The notes: generated by a model not told the origin, from the letters alone. A stretch of 64,000 nt of DNA from Roseiarcus fermentans (GCF_003315135.1 NZ_QNRK01000001.1:131458-195457); one strand, 5' to 3'; positions 43,165 to 53,441 are shown, counted from the stretch's first letter. Made by a program: numbers and translations.

Positions 43165-44793
43165 ATGTCTATCAACTTGAAGGCGCCCGAACTGCGGGAA
43201 TTGAAGCCCCGCATCATGGTCTGCGGCGTGGGCGGCGCGGGCGGCAACGCGGTCAACAACATGATCGTGTCGGGCCTCTCGGGCGTCGATTTCGTCGTCG
43301 CCAACACCGACGCGCAGGCCCTCACCTCATCGCGCGCCGAACGCATCATCCAGATGGGTCTTCAGGTCACGGAAGGGCTCGGCGCCGGCTCGAAGCCCGA
43401 GGTCGGCAAGGCCGCGGCCGAGGAGGCGCTCGAGGAGATCCGCGATCACCTCGCCGGCGCCCACATGGTGTTCGTCACCGCCGGCATGGGCGGCGGCACC
43501 GGCACGGGCGCCGCCCCGGTGATCGCCCGCGCGGCGCGCGAGATGGGCATCCTCACCGTTGGCGTCGTCACCAAGCCTTTCCACTTCGAGGGCGGCCGGC
43601 GAATGAAGGTCGCCGAGCAGGGCATCACCGACCTGCAGAAGGCGGTCGACACGCTGATCATCATCCCGAATCAGAACCTGTTCCGCGTCGCCAACGAGAA
43701 GACGACCTTCGCCGACGCCTTCTCGATGGCCGACCAGGTGCTCTACTCCGGCGTCGCCTGCATCACCGACCTGATGGTCAAGGAAGGCCTGATCAACCTC
43801 GACTTCGCCGACGTCCGCTCGATCATGAGCGAGATGGGCAAGGCGATGATGGGCACGGGCGAGGCGACCGGCGAGCGCCGGGCCGTGCTCGCCGCCGAGG
43901 CCGCGATCGCCAACCCGCTGCTCGACGAGACCTCGATGAAGGGCGCCCGCGGGCTGCTCATCTCGATCACCGGCGGCAACGACCTCACGCTCTACGAGGT
44001 CGACGAAGCGGCGAGCCGCATTCGCCAGGAGGTCGACGAGGAGGCCAACATCATCCTCGGCGCGACGTTCGACTCCGCGCTCGACGGGGTGGTGCGCGTG
44101 TCCGTGGTCGCCACCGGCATCGACCAGGTCGCGATCTCGCAGATCGAGCCGGTCCAGCTCCGGGCGGAGCCGATGTCGCGGCCGCGCTCGGCGGCTCCGT
44201 CGCACGCGCCGGCCCGCACGGCGCCCGCCCCGGTCGAGGCCTATCCGGCCGCCGCGATGGTCAACGACGTCGAGATCCAGGCGGTGGCTCCGGTCGCGGT
44301 CGCGTTCCCCGACCCGATCGAAGGCCGGCGCGAGGCGCAGGAGGAGGAAACCCTGCCCTTCATCCCGCCCGCGCCCGAGCAGCCGATGGTGCGCGCGCCG
44401 CGCATGCCCCAGATCGAGGACCTGCCGCAGCACACGCAGAATCAGCTGCGGGCCATGCGCGACGCCCAGGGCGCGACGGCCGCGACGCCCGAGACCCGCC
44501 GCAAGTCGCTGCTGGAGAAGCTGGCCGCCTTCGGCATCACCCGGCACGACGACGAGCCCGCCCCGAGACCGGCGGCGCCCGTTCCGGCCGCGCCGCCGGT
44601 CGCTCAGCCGCGGGCCTACACCACGCCGGTCGCGCCGGACTACCCCCGCGCCCAGCCGCGTCCGCTGCCGGCGCGCGCCCCCGCCGCGCCTGCGGGCGGG
44701 CTCGACCCGCACGGCCGGCCGACCCACAGGCCGCCCGTCACCGAGGACGACCACCTGGACATCCCGGCGTTTCTGCGGCGGCAGCAGCACTGA
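43165..44793 (+). CDS. ftsZ: cell division protein FtsZ
   Basis: A 542-residue tubulin-like GTPase that forms the division ring. The G-box [14 protein letters not shown], the NTDAQAL and [10 protein letters not shown] segments and the synergy-loop region DFADVRSIM are normal. A long Pro/Ala-rich linker (about residues 330-525) leads to the C-terminal peptide [10 protein letters not shown] that binds FtsA. The linker is of the long alphaproteobacterial kind. GAGGTG lies six bases before the ATG. Confidence 0.97.
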   Translation: MSINLKAPELRELKPRIMVCGVGGAGGNAVNNMIVSGLSGVDFVVANTDAQALTSSRAERIIQMGLQVTEGLGAGSKPEVGKAAAEEALEEIRDHLAGAHMVFVTAGMGGGTGTGAAPVIARAAREMGILTVGVVTKPFHFEGGRRMKVAEQGITDLQKAVDTLIIIPNQNLFRVANEKTTFADAFSMADQVLYSGVACITDLMVKEGLINLDFADVRSIMSEMGKAMMGTGEATGERRAVLAAEAAIANPLLDETSMKGARGLLISITGGNDLTLYEVDEAASRIRQEVDEEANIILGATFDSALDGVVRVSVVATGIDQVAISQIEPVQLRAEPMSRPRSAAPSHAPARTAPAPVEAYPAAAMVNDVEIQAVAPVAVAFPDPIEGRREAQEEETLPFIPPAPEQPMVRAPRMPQIEDLPQHTQNQLRAMRDAQGATAATPETRRKSLLEKLAAFGITRHDDEPAPRPAAPVPAAPPVAQPRAYTTPVAPDYPRAQPRPLPARAPAAPAGGLDPHGRPTHRPPVTEDDHLDIPAFLRRQQH

Positions 44794-44830
44794 CGCAGCA
44801 GCGCTGATTCTGTCCGATCCTGCCCAGCGG

Positions 44831-44855
44831 CGGCCGCGACGTTTGGTCGCGGCCG
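44831..44855 (+). terminator. strong hairpin after ftsZ
   Basis: CGGCCGCGAC (44831-44840) and GTCGCGGCCG (44846-44855) form a perfect 10-bp stem with a five-base loop, 38 bases after the ftsZ stop. There is no T-run. It may separate lpxC from the fts transcript. Confidence 0.55.
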
Positions 44856-44941
44856 GTCGCGTTCGCGCCGGCCGAATCGGCGATGATCGCGTCCAAACTT
44901 TTGAAAAGAAACAATGAATGGAATGTTTCCGATTTGTAACT

Positions 44942-44990
44942 TTTGGTCACCAAAGGTGATTTGTCTCGGTCCGGCGCGGCCCGGTATCTC
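44942..44990 (+). promoter_or_regulatory. operator-like palindrome and promoter upstream of lpxC
   Basis: TTTGGT-C-ACCAAA (44942-44954) is a perfect 13-bp palindrome. It lies just before TTGTCT (44961-44966), which is followed after 18 bases by TATCTC (44985-44990). This suits a promoter for lpxC with a regulator site at its upstream edge. The 334-bp gap has lower GC in this part and no gene. Confidence 0.5.
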
Positions 44991-45127
44991 TGGTCCGGAC
45001 AAACCGGGTCCGGCTCGCTGCGGCGGGCGGTTGCGACCGCGTAAGGTTTCTCGCCTCTGGCCAATCCGGCCGGCGCGCGCAGAAAGCCTCAAATCGGGAC
45101 CGGGCGAACGCCCGGAGGCAATCGACG

Positions 45128-46069
45128 ATGAAGGCTGCTTACCAGACGACCCTGCGCCGCCGCGTATCGATCGGCGGAGTCGGCGTGCACTCCGCAGCGC
45201 CCGCGCAGCTGGTTCTGCATCCGGCGGAGCCCGATTCGGGCGTCGCCTTCCTGCGCACCGGCCTGGCCGGCGGCAGCGAGCGCCATCTGAAGGCGCGCCG
45301 CGCCAACGTCACCCACACGGCCTTGTGCACCATCCTCGGCGACGCGTCGGGAGCGAGCGTCAGCACGGTCGAGCATCTGCTGGCGGCCCTCTCCGGGCTG
45401 CAGATCGACAACGTCCTGATCGAGATCGACGGACCCGAAACACCGATCATGGACGGTTCGGCGGCCGATTTTGTGGCCGCGATCGATCAGGTCGGCTGCA
45501 TTCAGCAGAGCCGGCCGCGCCGCTACCTGAAGATCGTCAAGCCGGTGCGGGTCGAGCGCGACGGCGGCTGGGCCGAGTTCCTTCCCGCCGAGCGCGGCTT
45601 CCGGCTCGACGTCGAGATCGACTTCGCCTCGCCCGCCATCGGTCGCCAGAGCCTCGCCCTCGCCCTCGATCCCGGCGCGTTCCGGCGCGAGATCGCCCGC
45701 GCCCGCACCTTCGGCTTCGTCAGCGACGTCAAGAAACTATGGCAGGCCGGCTACGCCCTCGGCTCGTCGCTGGAAAATTCCGTCGCCATCGACAACGACG
45801 AGATCCTCAATCCGGAAGGCCTGCGCTACGCCGACGAGTTCGTGCGCCACAAGGCGCTGGACGCCGTCGGCGACCTCTCTCTGGCCGGCGCGCCGATCGT
45901 CGGCGCGTACCGGACCTATCGGCCCGGCCACAAGCTGAACGCTCTGGCGCTCGAGGCGTTGTTCGCCGATCGCTCCGCCTACCTCTACGTCGAGGCGGCG
46001 CCGGCGAGGCCCTCCGTCAGGGGCGTCGGGGCGCATGTCCCCGCCGCGGCCTTCGCCGCGGCCGAGTAA
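45128..46069 (+). CDS. lpxC: UDP-3-O-acyl-N-acetylglucosamine deacetylase
   Basis: Zinc enzyme for the committed step of lipid A synthesis. 313 residues. The first zinc histidine is in VSTVEHLLAALSGL, the substrate motif is PIMDGSAADFV, and HKALDAVGDLSLAG carries the second zinc His/Asp. The start MKAAYQTTLRRRVSIGGVGVH is typical. It lies after ftsZ as in other members of the order. Confidence 0.96.
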   Translation: MKAAYQTTLRRRVSIGGVGVHSAAPAQLVLHPAEPDSGVAFLRTGLAGGSERHLKARRANVTHTALCTILGDASGASVSTVEHLLAALSGLQIDNVLIEIDGPETPIMDGSAADFVAAIDQVGCIQQSRPRRYLKIVKPVRVERDGGWAEFLPAERGFRLDVEIDFASPAIGRQSLALALDPGAFRREIARARTFGFVSDVKKLWQAGYALGSSLENSVAIDNDEILNPEGLRYADEFVRHKALDAVGDLSLAGAPIVGAYRTYRPGHKLNALALEALFADRSAYLYVEAAPARPSVRGVGAHVPAAAFAAAE

Positions 46070-46304
46070 TCCCCCGCCCGCTGATCGTCGCCGCGGTGCT
46101 GGATTTCGCCGCCGCGCATCGTTTGGCCCCATCGCCTGCGTCGAGGGCGCCTCGTCGCCACATTTTGCCGCCATTGGTCGAATCGCGTATCGGCCGCGGA
46201 AAGTGGCGCGCGCGCTGGGACTGGGGTAAACAGCCGTCGCCGGGAGGCGACGGCGGGACGGCGGTCGTCGCCGATCCATCATTGCCACGATCGAGTTCAA
46301 GAGC

Positions 46305-47204
46305 ATGGTCAAAGTCGAACTGGGCGCTGCTTCCTTGATCGCCGGCGGACGCCGGGCGCGCCGCCTTGCGGCGTGCGGAGCCTTGATCGCGGTCGCGTTG
46401 AGCGCCTCCGGCTGCTCGATGTTCGATCAGTTCAATCCGTTCGGGGCGGAAAAATACAAGATGGAGGTCAAGCCCGACGTCCCGGCGAGCAAGACCTACG
46501 ATCAGGGGCTCGAAAAGCTGGCGAACGGCGCGCCGAAGGAGGCCGCCAAGAAGTTCACCGACCTCGGCAAGCAGTATCCGGAGTCGGACTGGGCCCGCAA
46601 GGGTCTGTTGATGACGGTGTACGCCAGCTATGAGGCCGGCGAATTCACCGACGCCGAGACCTCGGCCGAGAAGTACCTGAAGGACTACCCCAATTCGCCG
46701 GACGCGGCTTACATCGCCTACCTCCAGGCGAACGCCTATTATGGGCAAATTCCCGATATCTCGCGCGACCAGGACGCGGCGAACAAGGCGCTCGCCGCCT
46801 TCCAGGACATTCTCAAGAAGTATCCCAAGTCCGAGTACGTCGAGGACGCGAAGTTCAAGATCACGGTGTGCGAAGACCAGCTCGCGGGCAAGGAGATGTC
46901 GATCGGGCGGTTCTACCTCGCCCGTCACAACTACACCGCGGCGATCAACCGCTTCCGTAACGTCCTGCAATTTTATCAGACCACGCGGCACGCTCCCGAG
47001 GCGCTGTACCGGCTGGTCGAGGCCTATATGGGCCTCGGGATCACCGAGGAGGCGCAGACGGCGGCCGCGGTTCTCGGCCACAACTTCCCCGACAGCCAGT
47101 GGTACAAGGACGCGTATTCGGTGCTGCAGAGCCACGGCCTGTCGCCGCACGAAGACACGGGATCCTGGATGGCCAAGATCTACCACGTGGTCGTTCCGTC
47201 CTGA
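46305..47204 (+). CDS. bamD: outer-membrane assembly lipoprotein BamD
   Basis: A 299-residue lipoprotein of the BAM complex. The signal peptide ends at the lipobox ALSASGC. The mature part has five TPR-like units (TYDQGLEKLANGAPKEAAKK, then YLKDYPNSPDAAYIAYLQAN and RHNYTAAINRFRNVLQFY). It sits between lpxC and recN, 16 bp before recN, and its start is preceded by a 235-bp gap. Confidence 0.95.
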   Translation: MVKVELGAASLIAGGRRARRLAACGALIAVALSASGCSMFDQFNPFGAEKYKMEVKPDVPASKTYDQGLEKLANGAPKEAAKKFTDLGKQYPESDWARKGLLMTVYASYEAGEFTDAETSAEKYLKDYPNSPDAAYIAYLQANAYYGQIPDISRDQDAANKALAAFQDILKKYPKSEYVEDAKFKITVCEDQLAGKEMSIGRFYLARHNYTAAINRFRNVLQFYQTTRHAPEALYRLVEAYMGLGITEEAQTAAAVLGHNFPDSQWYKDAYSVLQSHGLSPHEDTGSWMAKIYHVVVPS

Positions 47205-47220
47205 CAGGAGCCCCGAGCCC

Positions 47221-48891
47221 ATGCTCGCGCGCCTCTCCATCCGCGACGTGGTCCTGATCGATCAGCTGGATCTCGAATTTTCGAGCGGCTTGACGATTCT
47301 CACCGGAGAGACGGGCGCGGGAAAGTCGATCCTGCTCGACGCGCTGTCGCTGGCGCTGGGCGCGCGCGGCGACGGCGGCCTCGTCCGCCATGGCCAGACG
47401 CAGGGCCAGGTCGTCGCGGTGTTCGAGCTTCCGGCCGGACACGCGGCCCATGCGCTGCTCGAGGGACAGGACATCGAGATCGGCGACCAGCTGATCCTGC
47501 GCCGGGTTCAACTCGCCGACGGGCGCACCCGCGCCTATGTCAACGACCAGAGCGTGAGCGTTCAGGCGCTGCGCTCGCTCGCGTCGTCGCTGGTGGAGAT
47601 CCACGGCCAGCACGACGAGCGCGCGCTCACCGACCCCGCGACCCATCGGGCGCTGGTGGATTCCTACGGCCGGCTCGAGCCGCAGGCGAGGGCGACGCAA
47701 GAGGCGCACGCCGCCATGCGCGCGGTCGAGAGCGCGCTCGACGCCGAGCGCAGGCGGGTGGCCGCGGCCGAAGCCGAGGCCGACTTCGCGCGTCACGCGC
47801 ACGACGAACTGGTCAAGCTCGCGGTCCGCCCCGGCGAGGAGGAGGAGCTCTCCGTCCGCCGCCAGGCGATGATGCAGGGCGAGAAGGTGGCGGCCGACAT
47901 TCGCGAGGCGCGCGACCATCTGACCGGCGACGCGGCGATCCTGCCGATGCTGGTCAGCGTCTCCCGCCGGCTGCAGCGCCGCATGTCGCAGGCGCCCGGC
48001 CTGATCGAGCCGAGCGTCAAGGCGCTCGACGAGGCGCTCGAGGCGCTCGAGGGGGCGGCGCGCGCCGTCGAGGACGCCCTGGAAGCGTCCGCCTTCGATC
48101 CGCACGAGCTCGAGCGTTGCGAGGAGCGTCTGTTCGCCCTGCGCGCGATGAGCCGGAAGCACGGGCGCCCGATCGACGGCCTGCCGGCGCTGGCGCAGAA
48201 ATACGCGGACGATCTGGCCGCGCTCGACGCCGGTCGCGACGAGGTCGCGCGCCTCGAAAGCGAGGCCGCCCTCGTCCGGGAGCGCTATCACGCCGCCGCC
48301 CGCGCGCTCAGCGCCGCGCGGCGGCAGAGCGCCCGCGAGCTCGAGACGGCGGTGACGGCGGAGCTGCCGCCGCTGAAGCTCGAGCGCGCCGAGTTCCGGG
48401 TGGAGGTGACGGCCGACGAGGCGCTCGCCTCGCCCACCGGCTACGACCGGGCCGAGTTTCTCGTCCGCACCAATCCCGGCGCCCGGCCGGGACCGATGAT
48501 GAAGGTCGCCTCCGGCGGCGAGCTGTCGCGCTTCCTTCTGGCGATCAAGGTGTGCCTCGCCGAGCGGGGCACCGCCCCGACCCTCGTGTTCGACGAGATC
48601 GACGCCGGCGTCGGCGGCGCGGTCGCGGACGCGATGGGCCAGCGGCTCGCGCGCCTCGCCGCGCGGGCGCAGGTGCTGGCGGTGACGCATGCGCCCCAGG
48701 TCGCCGCCCGCGCGAGGCGGCATTTGAAGATCGTCAAGAGCGACGTCGGCGCGGGAGAGCGCGTCGTCACCAGCGTGTCCGCGCTCGAGGCGGCGGAACG
48801 GCGCGAGGAGATCGCGCGCATGCTGGCGGGCGCGCAAATCACCCGCGAGGCGCGCGCCGCCGCCGCCAGTCTGATCGAAAAGGCCGGATGA
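47221..48891 (+). CDS. recN: DNA repair protein RecN
   Basis: A 556-residue SMC-like ATPase acting in double-strand break repair. Walker A GETGAGKSILLDALSLALG is at residue 30. A central coiled coil is Ala/Glu/Arg-rich. The C-terminal half has the signature ASGGELSRFLLAIK and Walker B LVFDEIDAGVGG. The ATG at 47221 begins MLARLSIRDVVLID as in the family; codons further upstream are a shadow of bamD. Confidence 0.95.
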   Translation: MLARLSIRDVVLIDQLDLEFSSGLTILTGETGAGKSILLDALSLALGARGDGGLVRHGQTQGQVVAVFELPAGHAAHALLEGQDIEIGDQLILRRVQLADGRTRAYVNDQSVSVQALRSLASSLVEIHGQHDERALTDPATHRALVDSYGRLEPQARATQEAHAAMRAVESALDAERRRVAAAEAEADFARHAHDELVKLAVRPGEEEELSVRRQAMMQGEKVAADIREARDHLTGDAAILPMLVSVSRRLQRRMSQAPGLIEPSVKALDEALEALEGAARAVEDALEASAFDPHELERCEERLFALRAMSRKHGRPIDGLPALAQKYADDLAALDAGRDEVARLESEAALVRERYHAAARALSAARRQSARELETAVTAELPPLKLERAEFRVEVTADEALASPTGYDRAEFLVRTNPGARPGPMMKVASGGELSRFLLAIKVCLAERGTAPTLVFDEIDAGVGGAVADAMGQRLARLAARAQVLAVTHAPQVAARARRHLKIVKSDVGAGERVVTSVSALEAAERREEIARMLAGAQITREARAAAASLIEKAG

Positions 48892-49004
48892 GCGCTGAAA
48901 GTCCAGTCCCTTATTTCCAATCGGGCTTGCCCAGCCGGCCGCCTTGGCCCTATCAAGCCGTCGACCGAAGCGGCATTCGGTCCGGCGAATATGTGAGGAC
49001 GCAC

Positions 49005-49190
49005 ATGGGCCCGGATGAGGCCGGGAACGCGAACCGGGATCGGCGGCGGGCGCGCCTCGCCTCGTCGCTGCGCGAGAACCTGAAGCGGCGCAAGGCCCAG
49101 CAGCGGTCGCGCGCCGGCGACGCGGCGCCGGCGCCGGCGCCGGACGCGCTCGCCTCCGGGTCGCCGCCGGCGGACGAAGAGCGTCGCTGA
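49005..49190 (+). CDS. small conserved basic protein between recN and murA
   Basis: A 61-residue protein with the core [20 protein letters not shown] followed by a Pro/Ala tail. Short proteins with a [11 protein letters not shown] core occur before murA in related genomes, but no function is known. GAGG lies seven bases before the ATG at 49005. It starts 113 bp after recN and ends 37 bp before murA. Confidence 0.65.
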   Translation: MGPDEAGNANRDRRRARLASSLRENLKRRKAQQRSRAGDAAPAPAPDALASGSPPADEERR

Positions 49191-49227
49191 ACATTCCTCG
49201 AAGAGTATTGGGCCGGAAGGACTGGGC

Positions 49228-50517
49228 ATGGATCGGATTCAAATTCGCGGCGGGGCGCAGCTGAACGGCGTGATTCCGATTTCGGGGGCCAAGAACGCCG
49301 CCCTGCCGCTGATGATCGCCTCGCTGCTCACCGACCAGACGCTGACGCTGGAAAACCTGCCGCGGCTCGCCGACGTCAACCAGCTCGCGCGCATCCTCGG
49401 CAATCACGGCGTCGACTACTCGATCGACGGCAAGCGCGCCCGGGAGGAGGCCGCGACCGGCCAGACCGCGCATCTGCGCGCGCGCACGATCGTCGACACC
49501 ACCGCGCCTTACGAGCTGGTGTCGCGGATGCGGGCGAGCTTCTGGGTGATCGCGCCGCTGCTGGCGCGGGTGGGCGAGGCGCGGGTGTCGCTGCCGGGGG
49601 GTTGCGCGATCGGCACGCGGCCGGTCGACCTTCTGCTGATGGCGCTCGAGAAACTCGGCGCGACGATCGAGATCGACGCCGGCTACGCCGTCGCCAGGGC
49701 GCCCAAGGGGCTGATCGGCGGGGAGATCGACTTTCCCAAGGTGACGGTCGGCGGCACGCATATCGCGTTGATGGCGGCGTCGCTGGCCCATGGCGCGACC
49801 CGCATCGTCAACGCTGCGCGCGAGCCGGAGGTGGTCGACGTCGCCGACTGTCTCAACAAGATGGGCGCGCGCATCCGCGGCGCGGGAACCCCGATCATCG
49901 AGGTCGTCGGCGTGCCCCGCCTCAACGGCGCCAACCACCGCGTTCTGCCCGACCGGATCGAGGCCGGCACTTACGCGACCGCCGTCGCCATGACCGGCGG
50001 CGACGTCCTCTTGGAGGGCGTCGGCGAGGACCTGCTGGAGACCGCCTTCGACACGCTCGAGCAGGCCGGCGCGACGGTGACGAGCGACAACCGCGGCGTG
50101 CGCGTCCGGCGCAACGGCGCCGGCATTCAGGCCGTCGACGTCGAGACCGCGCCCTTCCCCGGCTTCCCGACCGACCTTCAGGCGCAGTTCATGGCGCTGA
50201 TGACCCGCGCCCGGGGAACGTCGCGCATCACCGAGACGATCTTCGAAAACCGCTTCATGCACGTGCAGGAGCTCGCCCGGCTCGGCGCGCGCATCCGCCT
50301 CGACGGCGAGACCGCGATCGTCGAGGGCGTCGACCGACTGCGCGGCGCCCAGGTGATGGCGACCGATCTGCGCGCCTCGGTGTCGCTGGTGATCGCGGGC
50401 CTCGCCGCCGAAGGCGAAACCACGGTCAATCGCGTCTATCACCTCGATCGCGGCTTCGAGCGGCTGGAGGAGAAGCTCAGCGCGTGCGGCGCGGACATCA
50501 GCCGGATCGTGGGCTGA
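49228..50517 (+). CDS. murA: UDP-N-acetylglucosamine 1-carboxyvinyltransferase
   Basis: First committed step of peptidoglycan synthesis, transferring enolpyruvate. 429 residues. The N-terminal [16 protein letters not shown] is typical. The active-site Cys is present in [14 protein letters not shown], so the enzyme should be fosfomycin-sensitive in principle. The C-terminal [17 protein letters not shown] is complete. The next gene follows by 4 bp. Confidence 0.97.
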   Translation: MDRIQIRGGAQLNGVIPISGAKNAALPLMIASLLTDQTLTLENLPRLADVNQLARILGNHGVDYSIDGKRAREEAATGQTAHLRARTIVDTTAPYELVSRMRASFWVIAPLLARVGEARVSLPGGCAIGTRPVDLLLMALEKLGATIEIDAGYAVARAPKGLIGGEIDFPKVTVGGTHIALMAASLAHGATRIVNAAREPEVVDVADCLNKMGARIRGAGTPIIEVVGVPRLNGANHRVLPDRIEAGTYATAVAMTGGDVLLEGVGEDLLETAFDTLEQAGATVTSDNRGVRVRRNGAGIQAVDVETAPFPGFPTDLQAQFMALMTRARGTSRITETIFENRFMHVQELARLGARIRLDGETAIVEGVDRLRGAQVMATDLRASVSLVIAGLAAEGETTVNRVYHLDRGFERLEEKLSACGADISRIVG

Positions 50518-50521
50518 GCCG

Positions 50522-50977
50522 ATGACGACGGGCGACGATCGGCTGAAGCTCATCGCGCTGGACCGGGAGGGTCTCGACGTCATCTCGGCGCACGCGCAGA
50601 ATACCTGCGTCAAGCGCGCCGACATGGTGTGGCTGCCGAGGCAGCGTCGTTTCCTCGTCGCCGGCATGCGCTACGACTGGGTGCGGGCGAAGACCGGCCC
50701 GGCCGAGCGGGTGTCCAGCGTGCTGCGCTTCGATCGGGTGCTCAAGGCCTCTCAGCTCGGGCTCAGGGACGCGGGCGGGGAGGCGACGCTGAATCTGCTG
50801 GCGGTCACGTTCCAGAAGACCGATCCTCCCGCGGGCATGATCGTGCTGGCCTTCGCCGACGGCGCGCTGGTCCGCCTCGACGTCGAGTGCGTCGAGGCGG
50901 AGCTGCGCGACATGGAGCTCCGCGCTCCCGCGGAAAGCTGCGACGGGCACGCGCTGTCGGACCCCTCGGCAGTCTGA
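50522..50977 (+). CDS. DUF2948 family protein
   Basis: A 151-residue protein of the alphaproteobacterial DUF2948 family (DRLKLIALDREGLDVISAHA at the start, RRFLVAGMRYDWVRA, then LRFDRVLKASQLGL). It lies between murA and hisD, the usual place in this class. Function is unknown. It begins four bases after murA, so it is probably translated from the same transcript. Confidence 0.9.
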   Translation: MTTGDDRLKLIALDREGLDVISAHAQNTCVKRADMVWLPRQRRFLVAGMRYDWVRAKTGPAERVSSVLRFDRVLKASQLGLRDAGGEATLNLLAVTFQKTDPPAGMIVLAFADGALVRLDVECVEAELRDMELRAPAESCDGHALSDPSAV

Positions 50978-51001
50978 CGGGAAACGGGGCGGAGAGGATC
51001 G

Positions 51002-52306
51002 ATGGCTGTTGAACTCGACATGCGGTCGCCGGACTTCGAGGCGCGCTTCGTCGCGCTGCTCGGCGCCAAGCGCGAGGCCGCGGCCGACGTCGACGCCGTC
51101 GTCGCCGAGATCATCGCCGACGTGCGCGCGCGCGGCGACGCGGCGCTCGCCGAGCATTCGCTGCGGCTCGACCGGGTCGACATCGTGGCGATGGGCGTCG
51201 CCATCGGCGCCGCCGAAATCGACGCGGCGGTCGCGGCCTGCGACGCCGAGGCGCTCGCCGCGCTCGAACTCGCCCACGCCCGGGTGACCGCCTTCCACGA
51301 GCGTCAGAAGCCGGCCGACTTGCGCTTCACCGACGCGCTCGGGGTCGAGCTCGGCTGGCGCTGGCGGCCGATCGAGGCGGTCGGGCTCTATGTTCCGGGC
51401 GGGGCCGCGAGCTATCCGTCCTCCGTGGTGATGAACGCCGTTCCAGCCAAGGTCGCGGGCTGCAAGCGCCTGGCGATGGTGGTGCCGACGCCGGAGGGCC
51501 GGATCAATCCGCTGGTGCTGGCGGCGGCGCGGATCGCCGGCGTCGACGAAATCTACCGCGTCGGCGGCGCCCAGGCGGTGGCGGCGCTGGCCTACGGCAC
51601 GCAAACCATCCGCCCTGTGGCCAAGATCGTCGGTCCGGGCAACGCCTGGGTCGCGGCGGCCAAGCGGCGGGTGTTCGGCGCCGTCGGCATCGACATGATC
51701 GCGGGACCGTCCGAGGTCGTCGTTCTGGCCGACGCGACCGCCGATCCGCGCTTCGTGGCGGCCGACCTGCTGGCGCAGGCCGAGCACGACGCGGCGGCGC
51801 AGTCCATTCTGATCACCGACGACCCCGCGCTCGCGCGCGCCGCGGCGGCCGAGGTCGAGCGCCAGCTCGCCGATCTGCCGCGGCGAGACATCGCCGGCGC
51901 GAGCTGGCGCGACAATGGCGCGATCATCCTCGCGCCCTCGCTCGAGGCCGCGCTGCCGCTGGTCGAGCGCCTCGCGCCCGAACATCTCGAGATCATCGCC
52001 CGCGATCCCGAAGCGCTCGCCGAAAGCATCGTCAACGTCGGGGCGATCTTCCTCGGGCCCTACACGCCGGAGGCGATCGGCGACTATGTCGGCGGCTCCA
52101 ATCACGTGCTGCCGACGGCGCGTTCGGCCCGGTTCTCGTCCGGGCTCGGGGTGCTCGACTTCATGAAGCGCACCTCCCTGCTCAAGTGCGACGCGCGGTC
52201 GCTGGCCGCGCTCGGCCCCGCCGCCGTGACTCTCGGTCGGGCGGAAGCGCTCGACGCCCACGCCCGATCGGTGTCGATCCGGCTCGCTGCGGAGGCCGGC
52301 CGATGA
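51002..52306 (+). CDS. hisD: histidinol dehydrogenase
   Basis: Last enzyme of histidine synthesis; oxidises histidinol to histidine with two NAD+. 434 residues. The VPGGAASYPSSVVMNAVPAK stretch, GPGNAWVAAAKRRVFG, and the zinc/catalytic region EHDAAAQSILIT and LAPEHLEII are present. It overlaps the UPF0262 gene by 4 bp. Confidence 0.97.
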   Translation: MAVELDMRSPDFEARFVALLGAKREAAADVDAVVAEIIADVRARGDAALAEHSLRLDRVDIVAMGVAIGAAEIDAAVAACDAEALAALELAHARVTAFHERQKPADLRFTDALGVELGWRWRPIEAVGLYVPGGAASYPSSVVMNAVPAKVAGCKRLAMVVPTPEGRINPLVLAAARIAGVDEIYRVGGAQAVAALAYGTQTIRPVAKIVGPGNAWVAAAKRRVFGAVGIDMIAGPSEVVVLADATADPRFVAADLLAQAEHDAAAQSILITDDPALARAAAAEVERQLADLPRRDIAGASWRDNGAIILAPSLEAALPLVERLAPEHLEIIARDPEALAESIVNVGAIFLGPYTPEAIGDYVGGSNHVLPTARSARFSSGLGVLDFMKRTSLLKCDARSLAALGPAAVTLGRAEALDAHARSVSIRLAAEAGR

Positions 52307-52791
52307 ACGCGCGCGACGACGACCGGCGCGACCGGCTGAGCGACGTCTTTCTCGACGAGGACACCATCCCGCGCGGGGCGATCGAGGCCGATCACGAGCG
52401 CGCGGTCGCCATCTTCGATCTCGTCGAGGAGAACACGTTCGCCATTCCCGGCCGCGACGACGGCCCCTACACCATGACGATCTCGCAGGAGGAATCGAAG
52501 TTCACCTTCGACATCCGCACCTCCGACGGCGAGCAGGCGCTGTCGATCGTGGTGTCGATGACGCCGTTCCGATCGCTGCTCAAGGATTATTTCCTGATCT
52601 GCGAGACCTATTATTCGGCGATCCGCACGGCGAGCCCGCGCCAGATCGAGGCGATCGACCGCGAACGCACCAAGCTGCACAACGAAGGCGCCGAACTGAT
52701 CGGGCATCGGCTGTCCGAAAGGGTGACGATCGACCAGAACACCTCGCGCCGGCTGTTCACGCTCATCTCCACGCTGCGCTGGAAGATATGA
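52303..52791 (+). CDS. UPF0262 family protein
   Basis: A 162-residue protein of a family seen downstream of hisD in alphaproteobacteria. Conserved stretches are RGAIEADHERAVAIFDLVEE, FTFDIRTSDGEQALSIVVS and MTPFRSLLKDYFLICETYYS. The molecular role is not known. It begins with an ATGA overlap with hisD and ends with another overlap with the next gene. Confidence 0.92.
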   Translation: MNARDDDRRDRLSDVFLDEDTIPRGAIEADHERAVAIFDLVEENTFAIPGRDDGPYTMTISQEESKFTFDIRTSDGEQALSIVVSMTPFRSLLKDYFLICETYYSAIRTASPRQIEAIDRERTKLHNEGAELIGHRLSERVTIDQNTSRRLFTLISTLRWKI

Positions 52792-53441
52792 TCGCGACGC
52801 CGGCCGCCCGGCGCGCGTTCGTGGCGGCCAACACGAGGCTGCTCGTCCCGCCGCTGGTCCCCGAATTGCGGCTCGGCCTCGCCGATGAAGCGCTGCCGAT
52901 CTGGAAGCGGACCGAGGAGGAGATCGGCGAACTGGGCCTGCCGCCGCCGTTCTGGGCCTTCGCCTGGGCGGGCGGGCAGGCGCTGGCCCGCTACGTCCTC
53001 GACAATCCGGACCTCGTTCGCGCCAGGCGGGTTCTCGACTTCGCCTCCGGCTCGGGCCTCGTCGCGATCGCCGCGGCGCTGGCGGGCGCGGCGGAGGTCG
53101 AGGCCTCCGACATCGACGCCTTCGCGGTCGCCGCGATCGAGATCAACGCCGCCATCAACCGGGTCGCCGTCACGCCCCGCCACGAGGACCTGATCGGCGC
53201 CGACGAGGACTGGAGCGTCGTGCTGGCGGGGGACGTCAGTTACGAGAAGGATATGGCGGAGGCCGCGACCGACTGGCTCATGGGCCTCGCGCGGCGCGGC
53301 GCGACGGTTCTCGTCGGCGACCCGCGCCGCACCTATCTGGCGCTCGACCGGCTCGAGAGCGTCGCCGAGTACGGCGTGCCGGTGACGCGCGACCTCGAGG
53401 ATTCCGAGATCAAGCGCACGGGCGTGTTCCGGTTCCGCTGA
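52788..53441 (+). CDS. SAM-dependent methyltransferase (ETF-beta lysine methyltransferase-like)
   Basis: A 217-residue seven-strand methyltransferase. Motif I is VLDFASGSGLVAIAAAL and VEASDIDAFA lies on the next strand. PPPFWAFAWAGGQALARYVL and the GDVSYEK post-motif match the bacterial homologues of ETFBKMT, which methylate the electron-transfer flavoprotein beta subunit. The L11 methyltransferase family is the main alternative. It overlaps UPF0262 by 4 bp. The low-molecular-weight phosphatase usually found here is absent. Confidence 0.8.
   Translation: MIATPAARRAFVAANTRLLVPPLVPELRLGLADEALPIWKRTEEEIGELGLPPPFWAFAWAGGQALARYVLDNPDLVRARRVLDFASGSGLVAIAAALAGAAEVEASDIDAFAVAAIEINAAINRVAVTPRHEDLIGADEDWSVVLAGDVSYEKDMAEAATDWLMGLARRGATVLVGDPRRTYLALDRLESVAEYGVPVTRDLEDSEIKRTGVFRFR

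Noticed and set aside
47041-50667. Very long open frame (over 1200 codons) antisense to bamD, recN and murA
   Set aside because: It is a GC-driven shadow: Arg/Gly/His-rich, no family motifs, and the plus-strand frames encode complete known proteins.
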